A stretch of 64,000 bases of DNA from Cloeon dipterum. Taxonomy: Eukaryota > Arthropoda > Insecta > Ephemeroptera > Baetidae. Both the position numbers and the translations under genes were made by a program. Numbering within the stretch: the stretch's first letter is position 1; every line of letters starts with the position of its first letter. Positions 53,158 to 64,000 of this stretch are shown one piece after another. The notes beneath the pieces were generated by a model that saw nothing but the letters and a program-made list of their open reading frames with translations, ran no database searches and was not told the origin of the DNA. The stretch is from positions 20,171,681 through 20,235,680 of the forward strand of contig NC_088786.1 of the NCBI RefSeq assembly GCF_949628265.1. Direction: 5' to 3'.

Positions 53158-54049
53158 TCACGCGTCGACCGGTTTCTCCTCTACGATGATCTTTCGCCTC
53201 GGCATTACCGTCGCTTCTTGTATCCGCGCCGTCGTAAATTTGGTCACCGCGTAATTGTACCGGCAAATGCCCCTGAGAAGAAGAGGAGATCCGAGAAAAA
53301 CAAAATTAGACCGATTTTCGCGGCTCATCAATTTTCCGTACCAGTAAACAAAGGTGGAGCAGAAAAAGCAGGCAAAGCCAACGTGTGTCGCGTTGCCAGG
53401 CTTGCTCGTGAACATGAAGTAAGCCAAGCCGCCGGCGAACCCGGTGCCTATTCCGCTCAGGAAGGAACTTCGGAAACAGGGAATTTGGGACACATCCCGT
53501 CCGAAAAGATACAGGCCCTGAAAAATATAGAAGAGCAAGAATAAGAAAAAAAACGATTTTTTGTGTTCGTTTTTTTAATTATGTACATTATGACACTCCA
53601 AAAGGGTCAAATTGTTTTTGCAATTTCTATTTTAAATTAGCACAAATATGCAGATAATAAATTAATGTAAAAAGTAAAAGTTTCGTGTGTTACATAATAC
53701 ATAAATTACATACGTAGATGCAGAAAAGTTGACAGTTTACAAAACATAATGAAATGAGACGCATTTTTGTCTATTCGTTGTCTAAGCAATAAATAGCAGC
53801 GAATAAAAAACATCATCCATTCCATATGACAATTTCAAACATAATTTAAGTGTCAAATTAGTAAAAATGGTTGATCTTAGACACAACTCGCTGGAATTTA
53901 CATAGGATTTGATGCTATGAGAGCTCCAGACCTAATGGTTAGCAGCCAAACTATTCTAAATTCATCAAACACTAGAAAATACGACAAATACAGCAAAATT
54001 CCGCATTTTAATTTACCTTTTTCTCGGAATCATCTGTTTCGGCACTCAT
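53158..54049 (-). CDS. COX20: Cytochrome c oxidase assembly protein COX20, 107 aa
   Basis: Three minus-strand exons (54017..54049, 53342..53517, 53158..53272) join in phase. The protein starts MSAETDDSEKK and contains GLYLFGRDVSQIPCFRSSFL, two membrane segments (SGIGTGFAGGLAYFMFTS and VGFACFFCSTFVYWG), the conserved RYNY right after the second, and a charged tail. The order 'IPC-R ... two helices ... C-RYNY' is diagnostic for the COX20/FAM36A family. It is an inner mitochondrial membrane chaperone that holds newly made COX2 during copper insertion. Length is typical. It lies head-to-head with the ninein gene, about 660 bp between start codons. Confidence 0.9.
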
Positions 54050-54709
54050 GTTTCTGTTTCTCTTCTCCGCTTGACTTTGGCGCCACCTGAGCGGCAAGTG
54101 GCGAACCGCGATACCAACACAGCAAAGTTCAATAGCCCATTGAATGATTGAATTTCGCAAAATTCAAGCGTTTTCAAGAGTGTAAATGCACTTGAATGGT
54201 TAATCAATCGAAAATGAAATATGAAATTCTTTTCAACCATCCAATGTTTCGCTGAAATGTCAAGAACGATTTTGTCACGTTGGCAGCAAAAGTGTCAATC
54301 CATCCAATCACTCATAAGACAAAAACACAACAAATGACCTGACCTGAAATTGGTACGTGACAACCAGAATTTTTCCGTTGACACGCGTGTCGATTGTCGA
54401 TTCCAGTGCAACAAAACCCTGTCGATGTCAACATCATAAAGGTCGGTTCTTCACAGTTCTTCACGAATTATATTCGGCGGGCGTTTCCCTTTTGGTTGAA
54501 ATCGAAGGTGCTCTCTGCACTGCGGTGGGTTTGCGGTCTCCAAAAAAGACAGCAGGGCGTGTCTTCTTTAGCACTAGCACTCAAATTAGTCGCGTTTCCA
54601 AGCGTGTCGGTCCGTGTTTCACAGGCCAACGCGTCGACCCACAATTCCTCTTCTTACCGCCTTCCCTGCTCTTCAGGTCACGACGACACCAGGCCAAGAA
54701 GATCATGCA
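54050..54709. promoter_or_regulatory. Shared divergent promoter region of COX20 and ninein
   Basis: The two genes start on opposite strands about 660 bp apart with no gene between. An acceptor-like TGCTCTTCAG at 54667..54676 suggests that ninein has a non-coding first exon in the right half. No TATA box stands out. Confidence 0.5.
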
Positions 54710-57700
54710 ATGGCATCTGGCGCAACGCTCGACCCCTACGAGCAGCAGTTACTGGCCGTCTTCGAGAGCTGCTGCGACGGTTCCCAGGGGGTGCTCGACC
54801 CCCGAGGTCTAACTTCCCTGTGCGAGAAGCTGCAGCTCGAGGAGCAGACTCCGCACCTGCTTGAGCGCTTGCTCGGCAGCCCCAGGTCCAACTCGCCAAG
54901 GAAGATCACCTTCGCGCAGTTCAGGGATGCTCTCCTTGCTTTGCTGGCGGGGGTTTCGTCTTCAGACGACTTTGACGGATCACCTGGTTTTTAAGATGAC
55001 TATTATCTGAGGAAAAGGTGTCTTGATTTTTTTATAATTTTTCGCAGAACGGGAAGTCAGACCAAAGTTTGTCTACGGGACTAAGAAATACGGCCGTAGA
55101 TCCAAACCAGAAGATGATGACTTGACAGGCTCTGAATCTGAGCCTCCAAGCCCTACGAGGAGAAAGGTTAGATGATTTTAAAGTATGGTTTAGAAGACTA
55201 ATTATTTGAAAACTTAAAACTTTTTATATCTTTCTTTAGTAATGTGATCTGAATGGAAGATAGAAAATGAATCAAATAAAAATTCAAAGAGGAAAATTAT
55301 TTATTTTAGTACTCTTGATGAAATCTTTAATTACTGTCACTAATTTTTATGTTTTTTAATGACTGTTTTATCTTATTTTACTTAAACTGGTTAAAACAAT
55401 TTATTCATGATTGGGCCTATCAGCTCAAGTGTTAACATTACAGATAAAAATATATCATATCAATAATCAAAATTAATGCTCAAGTTCACAGTTCATTTTA
55501 ATTTTAAACAAACAAAAATATTGTAATTTTCCATACAATCAATCAATCTAATTAATAAATTTTCAGATTTATCTAATTCACTGTCGTCTCTTAAGACACG
55601 TTCGGCTTAGCTGTAATCTAAAAATATAATCCTGTGCTAGTCCTGTATCAAAATTGACAAGAGGTGATTAATATGCAAGGAAAGATTCCAATCTACATTT
55701 TAAGAGGTGTTTTTACCAGAAACACATATGACTCTGTGTTATCTAGTAGTTTTAAGATCTGTTACAAGTGCAGCACTTAAGGAACAATCACCATTTATTT
55801 TCACTGTGACAAAGATAAAAAATTATCACAATTGATAAAAGAAATTAAAACACTCATCTTCAATTAAGACCAAAAATATGAAAATCTGTCTGCAGGAGAG
55901 CCCCAGCAAAATAATGTCAGCTAGTGAATTGGCAAAAAAGAGGAAAACTAGTCAAGAAAAGACGCAAAAGTCTGAAAAAGAAGCAAAAAGTATGTGTGTT
56001 GAATTAGCAAAAACCATGCTATTAAAAAATTTTGCGATCTGAGCCAGGTTGGGAAGGGGAGCTATCTGAGGAGGAGGAATGTGTTCGCGCCACCTGGGAG
56101 AAGTTGGGCGCTGCCCACAACGGCTACCTGGGCCAAGAGGAGCTGACCCTGGTGTGCAAGGCCACCGGACTGGAGGGAGTCGCCAACGAGCTGGTCCAAC
56201 AGCTGTTCACGCGGCTCGGAGTTGAACCTACAGGGAAAATCAGTTTCGAGCAGTTTTTGCACCTTTTTAGGTCTGGATTAGGCACTGCAGCCACGGAGGA
56301 AGATGATCTTACTATGGTACGTTGGGGAGAAATTCTTTGTGCATATGGCTCATCAAATTTTCGCAGGCTGAGCACCACAGAAGTTTATCATTCCACGCAG
56401 ACAGCTCTTCCAAGGAGCCCCTTTACATTTCCTTGGAGACTTTCAATAATGGGTAAGTCTAATCAATATTTTACTATCCAAGCGTGCAATTCTAGTAATG
56501 AGAGCTATTTGTGATGCACTCTAAAAATACATATATTATAAGTTATTTGCATCGTTGGTGAGGTATTCCAACCATTCTAAAGGAGATCTACGCCTTGAAA
56601 TATCACGTGCAATTTTTATGTAGTAATTTTGAACAGATAGGCTTTATTTTTCGGAGCAAGTCGATATCGTAGGAAATTCACCAGTTGCGAAACCCCCTTA
56701 GTTATTGAAGCCGCTAACAGGCAGCGCCAGCGCTTACTTTGGATTTTAAGACACTCATGCTGCCACTTCAGACTCAACCCTGCCATTAATAATCTCTCTT
56801 TGTGTGCAAAAAACGAAAACAAGTCAAGCCAATCGCGATAGAAATGTCAGCAAAGATTTAAAAATTATAATTCACGTTTTTACGGCCAGTGGCTAAACCA
56901 ATAATTTTTGGTTGAAGTTCATAAAATAGAATGCATTTGTTTCCCTCAGCATGGTTAGCTCGGATCAGCTGCTAGAAATGCTTGAGTCGGGTGGTGTGAT
57001 GGGCGCAGCACGGCTCTTACACGACCTCGGCCTGGGTGCTTCAGCCAGGCGTCCAGTCAGCTTGCAAGAACTGGCATACGCCCTGGAAGAGGAGGCCAAA
57101 GCCCTCACCGAGGAGCAGCATGAAGAGTCAAGCAACCAGCGGCAGGCCACACCCGAAAATCCACTCCTCTCCGTCCTGCAAGCGTCCGTCTTCATTTACC
57201 AAGCTGAAGCAAAATGTCTCAAGTAGGTTGTTGCGCCCTTTTTTTAAAAAAAAATAAATAAAATAGATATGATAATAAAAAACATTCTTTATTTAATTTA
57301 ATTTGTATTTTTTTTTAAATAGGAATTTAATCAGCTTTCAGGTTTTTATTTTTTGAATAATATATAATCATCCTTATTATAAAGCGTTCTTTTTTGTTTC
57401 ATGATGAGTTTTTTTAAATTAACTAGTGAATTTTACCTGCATTCATGGTAATTTTAATTTAAAAAATCCTATTCAGAAATAAAATAATAAAGAGAAATAA
57501 ACTCTGAAATTTGTCAGGAATTCGCTGGAGCAGGCGGTGTGCGAGAGGAACAAACTGAAACTGGACCTGGCCGAGGCGAACGAAAGGGCAGCATTGATGG
57601 CGCAGGAAGTCGACGACAGGCACATGCGTCTCGAGGATTCATACAAGAAGCAGATCCGGACGCTGGAGCAGAAGCACCAGGATGAGGTAAAGGGACTTCA

Positions 57701-60700
57701 GGCGGAGTTGTCCTCTGACAGAGAACAAATGGCTGTTTTGACCACTGGTCTCGAACTGAGAATGGACCAAATGCAGAGCGAGGAGTCCAAGCTGAGGGCG
57801 GAAGTTACCACTTGGCTCAAGGTCAGTCTTGACCAAAAATTCAAAATTTCAGTTATTGTCATTTTGAAACGCAGAAATCGGAGCTGCTAGAAAAGGAAAA
57901 CAATCAGCTGAAGGAGTTTTTGGCTGCCAGTGATGAAGTGAAACTGCAGTTGCAGAAAAAAGTTGATACCATTCCAGATTTGCAAATTAGGGTACGTGTC
58001 TAGGAAATATTTGAAACTCGTGTTCAAAAGGTTTTCTTGCAGCTAAGTGACTTAGAGAGGGAACAAGCAGAGGTGCGATCGCAGCAGGTGCAGCCTCTTA
58101 TGGACAAGGTGGAACTTTTGACCACCGAAAACACAGCTTTAAGAGATGCTAACGATGAACTCACTCTTAAATTGGAACAAACCACGATTTCTAACAAGTA
58201 AGCCATTAATATTTCATATGTGTGAACGTATTTTTAATTTGGTATTAATGATAACAGTTAGTATAACGCTGCACGTTTTTTAATATAATTCTAAAACTTA
58301 GGTGTTACATTGAATTGGTTTCAAATGAGTTAGAATTATGTATGCAATTTGCTTAAAGCTAATTTTCCCAGGAATGAATTTTATTTTATTGGATTACATT
58401 AGCCACTCTCACCAAAATTGTCTCATTTTTAAAGACATTTCTTGTAAATTATTTTATTCTTAAAATTTTTGCATCTAAACACAGTTTTAAAAGTTAATAT
58501 GGAGTTAATAACATTGTATTTGAAAAAATTAAATATCATTAAGTAGATCGAAAATAACACTATTATATTTTCAACTATAAACAGGAGTGGGATTTAAAAA
58601 CAATGTAAATTTGGACCTGTAAAAATTAATTGTGCAGGAAATTATTTTAGAATGTATTTTAACACTCGTCCAAAATTTATTTTGGTTTGTTAAAACCTTA
58701 TTATAAACAAATATTCCGGCCAGCAAGTTTCAAGGATGGAATCCCTTTAAATAATTTTTGGCAAAATTTTTAATGTGATAAATAATGTCACTCCTAAAAG
58801 TTAACTATTGTAATGAAAAAAATAATAATAATGAACAAAGACTGATACAGTCACATTGTTGTTCAGGTGCAAACTCTTTGTTAGTATGCGCTCAAAATAT
58901 TTATGGAAATCTACCAAATTAGGTCTTTGATGGAGACTGAGGATTTGGAGGTGGTGAGTCCGCGTGGGAGCAGCAAGAGAAAGGGCAGGACAGCTGACAT
59001 CTGCTCAGACGACAGCTCAGAAGATGAAATCCGTCCGCAAGGCAAGCAGAGGAGGAAAGCGTTGGTGGAGGTGAGTGTCGCCAATCGGGCCGCCTAGTCA
59101 CCGGGTAATTTTAAAATCGATTCATTAGGACACTGATGAAACAAAGCAGCTGAGGGAGCGAGTGGCCGAGCTGGAGAGGAAACTGGCCGAGTGCCAGGAC
59201 CGCTTGCAGGTAAGCAGCAGCGAGACTAGCGATTAGCTTACTGAAACCGAGTCATTGTCTATATTTAATTATTTATTCAAATGGTTTGTGAATTTGAGTT
59301 GTGTCTGTACAATAAAAGAAGCTGCGTCCACAAGAGACTACTTTGATTGATTTCGCGCGTTCAGTCATCAGAGGCTTTCTTTGAGCACTACCCAGCACAC
59401 ATTTTGCTTATTCACTACTCCCCGACTTATATTAGCACTCTCGCTTTAACGCTTCTAACCTCTGATGGTGTGGCTCTTGTGACTGACTCACTTCTATGTT
59501 ATTGTACTGAATGCTTTTTGCAGTATTCCATTAATAAACTTTTACTTTTGGAGAAAATCACGCTTCAAATCATAATTTCGCAATTCAAAATCAAAACTAA
59601 TTAAAGAAATCATTCGAATTATGAAGATGCACTAAAAAAGAGTGTATTTTCTTACAAGAGAAAACTGACCGATATTGCTTTAGAAAAATTAGTATTGCCC
59701 TGGTGATAATACTTTTTCAGGCTTTCCGGAATTTTTTTACCTTTTTCGGCCTCAAAGACTGCCAATCCCCTTTTTCTGACAGATTAGAGTGATTTTAGTT
59801 TTAATCTCAAAACATTTTCACAATTTAAATACATGTATGATGACATTTTCTCCTCAATTTGAAATTTACAATTAAAATTATATTCTTCGCAGTGTCAAAA
59901 CCCATTGATAAGACACCTAACTCGTAGATTTAAGCCGTGTTTTGATCCTCAAAGTCTTGTCAGGGTCGGACCCTAAAGGCCGAAGTCGAACTCAAATGGT
60001 CCTAATTTGTTTCCCTTTGGAGATTTTGAATGTGCAAACTCAAAAGTCGCAAAAACGGAAAATTTGCTGAATCAAAGTTCAAACTTTGTAAGACAATTTT
60101 AATTCTTGTCAGACAGTTTGTTGAAGACCCTCATTAATTTTTAGTCCTGGCAGTTGAGGTAACTGCGGAAGATATTTAAAATTGTCCATTTTAATTTGAT
60201 CGGCAAATAGAAATTTCCCTATGAATTGATGCAAAAATTATCGCAGGTTGCTAGAGCAATATGAACACCGGATTTCTTGTTTGAAAATTTCTCTTGTAAG
60301 AATTATAAATCCACTCTGACGTGCCCTCTTCTTTCAAAAATAATTTTTCGCTTAATTTAATTTTCCCTATAAATTTTAAGTTATTTTGAGTTTATATTTT
60401 AATTGAGTTGCATGAATGTATTATTTTTGCATGGCATGGCAGGCCCAAGGGTCAGAAAACGAGCCTTTGAGACGAGCAGGTGCACCTCATTCCTCCTCTC
60501 CTCCCAGGCACCCACTCAAGCAGGTAAAACCACAGCTGAATTCGAAAACCCTAAAAACGCTAGTTTCCTCCCGTCGCGAATTAATTGGTCGCGCCCGACC
60601 TAGAGCACGCGCCGGCCCATATTCGCAATGCTCCTTTCCTTCCTCTCTCATTCACGCCGCTGCTTGTTCTTTGTCTCTCTCGCTCGTGCGCGCATTCGCT

Positions 60701-63700
60701 CGGTGCAGGTGTTTCAAGTGGTGCGGGCGCAGATTTTGGACGAGATCCTCGGAGATCCTGAGCAGGTGGACGACCACCCTCTCTTGCAGGAAATCTCGCG
60801 CCTGCAGACGCGCTGCAAGGATCTGACACAGCTGCAGAAGGTGAGAACGTGCGCTTGTTGCTTTCCTCATGCCTTCTTGTCAAACGGGAGAGTGATTTTA
60901 AGGTTGGGAATACTTCCATCATGGCTAAGTTTCGCTTTGGCAAAGAATATGTAAGATATTTGTTGACTCGATCGTAAGTTTCATTGTATAAAAATATATT
61001 ATATTACTTAATAATTCCCCTTTCAAGGAAACTTAAGGATTATAAATGTCGGTTTTGATAAAATCATTGACGTCTCACGTTTAGAACTTTTTCGATTTCA
61101 TATCGTTACGAAGGTTTATATTCTTTTTAGGATTTAACACCGGAACTAATTTAACATCGAATTTTAAGGTCATTTTTCATTTTTTCATGAGGAATTTTCT
61201 GTGTGATATGTAATTTTTTTACTCCCCTAGAATGTCCCTAGATTTTAGACTTTTTACAGGTAATTGGCCAATTGCTCGTTAACGGTTTGAGATAATTTTA
61301 GAAAAAGTTCTGAGCTGACTACAAGGTCATGTAGCTCCATTTTTTATTAAGAAAAACTAGAATTTTTAACCTGATATTGTTAAATTTTTAACCATCTCTC
61401 TTTACCGGAAATAATAAAAAATGATGCTAGAAAAATATTTTTGAACGTGTGAGAAATAGGAAAATACATCAGCTCTCAGAATATATGTTTATTGTTTTCC
61501 TATATGATTAAAAATTATAAATTTACAAAGCCGAAACTAACCCGTGTGGGAACTTTTTAATTTTTTCAGGAACGATGGTCGATTTGTCTTATCAAACATT
61601 GTATGTGAACCAAAATTTCATCAAAAACAACTTTCCTTTAATAGATTCGAAATTTGTTGTCCATTTTCTTCAAAATCTCAGTAAATTAATAAAACTGCTG
61701 AATCGAAAATTTCCTCAAAACTCATATCATGAAAGCTTTAATTAATTGGTTTCACCAAAAATTACAACGTTTTTTCCCTAGAGTTTCCTTGATAGTGAAA
61801 AATTTCCTTTCACCTCCCATTATTGACTAATTCAGAAATTCATTAACACTACTTTGATCACACATCCTCGCTTAACTCCTTCTGTGCATTGCTTGTCCAC
61901 ATTGTTTATAAATTTGTATCCATTCAGACCATGGAAGCAGAGTTTGAAATGCAGCTGCATGATGCCAGAGAGGAGAGTGAAATGGAAATTAACTCACCAA
62001 GGAACCCAGCAAAGCAGTCTTCTATGCCTCCAAGTCCACGAAATCCCAGCCAGGTACCATTTTTTCTAATCAAAAATTTAATAGGGTTATGCAAAAATGA
62101 CAAAATCAGGGACAATAAAACTCCGTTTTTTATTCATTTCCAGAAAATCTGGTCATTTTTCATCTGCTTTTGGAATGACAGCAATCCCACTTTTCTATTT
62201 AAAAAACTTAAACATTTAGCTGTATTTTATAAATCAGGTCACCTTTTAGCTGTTGATTTTCCCCACTTAAGACTAGTCACAAGAAATGACTCAACATTTT
62301 TGTTACAGGAATAATTCCATCCGTGGAATTATATCAACTATTTATTTTTTTATATTATAATTTTTCAGAGTGAATCCCTGATGGACTCGATGGAAGGCTC
62401 AAGCAAGAACGTTGAGCAGCTGGAGCAAGAGTGCAACCACCTGAAAGAGAATTTGGACCAAGTAAAAGTGGAGATTGTTCGAATCCTCTCTGACAAAGAA
62501 GCCTGCAGTAAAGAAAACTCCGTACTAAAGGAGCAGATTTCCGATCTCACCAGCAAGGTGGAGGCTTCGACGCAACATCCGTCAGACTCTTTCAAGGTTG
62601 TCAAAAAGAATTTTGAAGTAAATTCGATAATAACTGCGTTTAAAGGTGGAAGAAATAGGCGTGGACGAAAAAGTGAAGAAACTGGAAGACCGAGTGAAAG
62701 AGCTGGAAAGCTGCCTGGAACTGATGCAGGAGGAGTATGAGAAGTGCGAGGACTACTGGCAGGGCAAGCTGGATGACGAGAGGAGACTGTTTGAGCAGGA
62801 GCAGGAGGTGGAGAGCAAAAAGTTCACTGAGCTTGAAGAGAAAATCCAGGAGCTGCTGAGTCAGGAGCAGGAGGAGGCGAACATGAAGGCGCGCCTCTCG
62901 CCCATAGACGAAAAGGTCCTCATGGAACAGCAGGTACTTCAATCATTTTTGTATCTCTCAACCTGCCAATTTATTTAATTATGGTTTTATCACTATAATA
63001 ACTAATATTTGCGTAGGTCAATGATCTGGAAGAAGAGTGCGCGGAGCTTCGGAAAAGACTGCACGCTCTGGAATCTGAAAGTGAAATCTATCACATAATG
63101 CTGAACATAGAGAAAATTGGTGAGCCTGAGTTAATTTAAATTTCAAACTGGTGCTACGTTTTTTCTCTCCTTGCAGATGCAGCCGTCCAAACAGACGTCA
63201 AGCCCAAGTTAGCAGCTCTCTTTTTGAACTCAGGCACAATTATTTCTAGCTCAAGTGACAAGCAAATCCAAGCCAACCTAAGCTCTGTAAGTACACTCTG
63301 GGTTTGGCTAAATGGCGGACAATTGATGAAAAAAAAACTGTCCAGTATTTCTATTTCTGGAAATAACCGTTGTCTGATTAAACTGTTTCAAGTTTTGCAT
63401 GATGAATTTCTTTATGTCTAGAATTAAATATTATTAATTGCATTAGATGATTTGAATAAAACATCCTTGACCTTTCACATTTGCAAAGTTTTAGTAATTT
63501 GCCTCTATTCTTGTTCACAGGAGGAGTTAAATCATGTAAGGAACCCATACGACTTGATATCTCCTACAGAGTGGAACAGGCGGCAGAACGGATATTCAAA
63601 GCAATCAGCCACCTCAACATTTAAGTCTGGCCTCTCAAACCTGAACCGAGCGCCAGAACAGTCGTGTCGGGTACAGTTGAGCGTGATGCAGACCCTGAGC

Positions 63701-63877
63701 GAGCGGCTGCAGCAGCAGGAGGTGAAGGGGCGTCGACTTGAAGCTGCCCTCTCTATCAACCAGTTGAACACGCAACGGCTGATCCAGCAGCACCAAGAAG
63801 AAATCGTTTCCCTGCAGGCTGCCATCCAGGCGGGACAACTCCGGCTGCAGCAGCAAATCATAGCCTACGACGAACAG
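54710..63877 (+). CDS. Nin: Ninein-like centrosomal protein, 5' part (runs off the window)
   Basis: Nineteen exons in consistent phase: 54710..54986, 55048..55166, 55896..55989, 56048..56316, 56367..56452, 56950..57222, 57518..57821, 57875..57991, 58043..58197, 58923..59070, 59129..59209, 60443..60523, 60709..60840, 61928..62053, 62369..62596, 62646..62933, 63017..63119, 63177..63286, 63521..63877; about 1116 residues so far. The first exon holds an EF-hand-like unit (YEQQLLAVFESCCDGSQGVL). Exon 2 has RPKFVYGTKKYGRRSKPE, the signature of the ninein/ninein-like family (Bsg25D in flies). Exon 4 has a second pair (VRATWEKLGAAHNGYLGQEE, then GKISFEQFLHLF). From exon 7 on it is long coiled coil. 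Loop acidic residues are mostly missing, so calcium binding is doubtful. Ninein anchors microtubule minus ends at centrosomes. ATG 54710 starts the family's N-terminus. Exons 10 and 12-14 encode Ser/Pro-rich inserts that could be alternative. Confidence 0.9.
59210..60442 (+). other. Long ninein intron
   Basis: A 1.2-kb intron in a gene where most introns are 50-700 bp. An open frame at 59347..59604 lacks similarity to coiled coil and is probably chance. No RNA gene was recognised. Confidence 0.45.
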
Positions 63878-64000
63878 GTGAGAAATTATTGTACTTTTAG
63901 TGTAGAAATGTGAATTATTTAAATTAAATATCTTTTAAAAACTCAATGAAAAAATCAGACGCAAAATTGTGCCTTAGTTAATCTTTGTGGCTGGTCAGAA

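Overview
The window is animal nuclear DNA, almost certainly from an insect. Genes are split into many small exons with GT-AG introns (often 50-70 bp), the spacers are AT-rich, and the protein families are metazoan. Exon boundaries were placed by hand from splice-site dinucleotides, phase continuity and family knowledge; no alignment or transcript data was available. I cannot name the species.

Layout, left to right. Rab39 (minus, 5' end only, to 1016) has two CRE-like octamers upstream. A spacer (1.2-3.8 kb) carries two related MITE-like elements. A RING-finger E3 ligase of unknown orthology (plus, 3842-6720) is followed by a glucoside xylosyltransferase of family GT8 (plus, 7855-9578). It converges on a large protein kinase C delta-type gene (minus, 10706 to at least 25214). 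That gene has two alternative 5' parts: a C1A/C1B-encoding exon set at 24.4-25.2 kb, and a single giant 1431-codon exon at 15.3-19.5 kb. From 25.2 to 39 kb I see almost no coding sequence; it is probably intron or upstream region of the kinase and holds a snap-back hairpin, a long (CT)n tract and several repeats. A GC-rich segment at 39.1-39.5 kb may be a 5' exon of the kinase or of an unseen gene.

Xanthine dehydrogenase (minus, 20 coding exons, 41018-51602) is complete and carries an antisense LINE fragment in one intron. Next comes the cytochrome c oxidase assembly factor COX20 (minus, 53158-54049), arranged head-to-head with a ninein-type centrosomal protein (plus, 54710 to beyond the right edge).

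The genes do not form one pathway: they cover membrane traffic (Rab39), ubiquitination, Notch-type EGF glycosylation (GXYLT), signalling (PKC), purine catabolism (XDH), mitochondrial assembly (COX20) and microtubule anchoring (ninein). The most notable structure is the kinase gene. Phase-compatible splicing predicts an 1847-residue isoform in which a huge Lys/Pro/Glu-rich N-terminus replaces the pseudosubstrate, C1A and the first half of C1B. No tRNA, rRNA, CRISPR array or virus-like gene was recognised.
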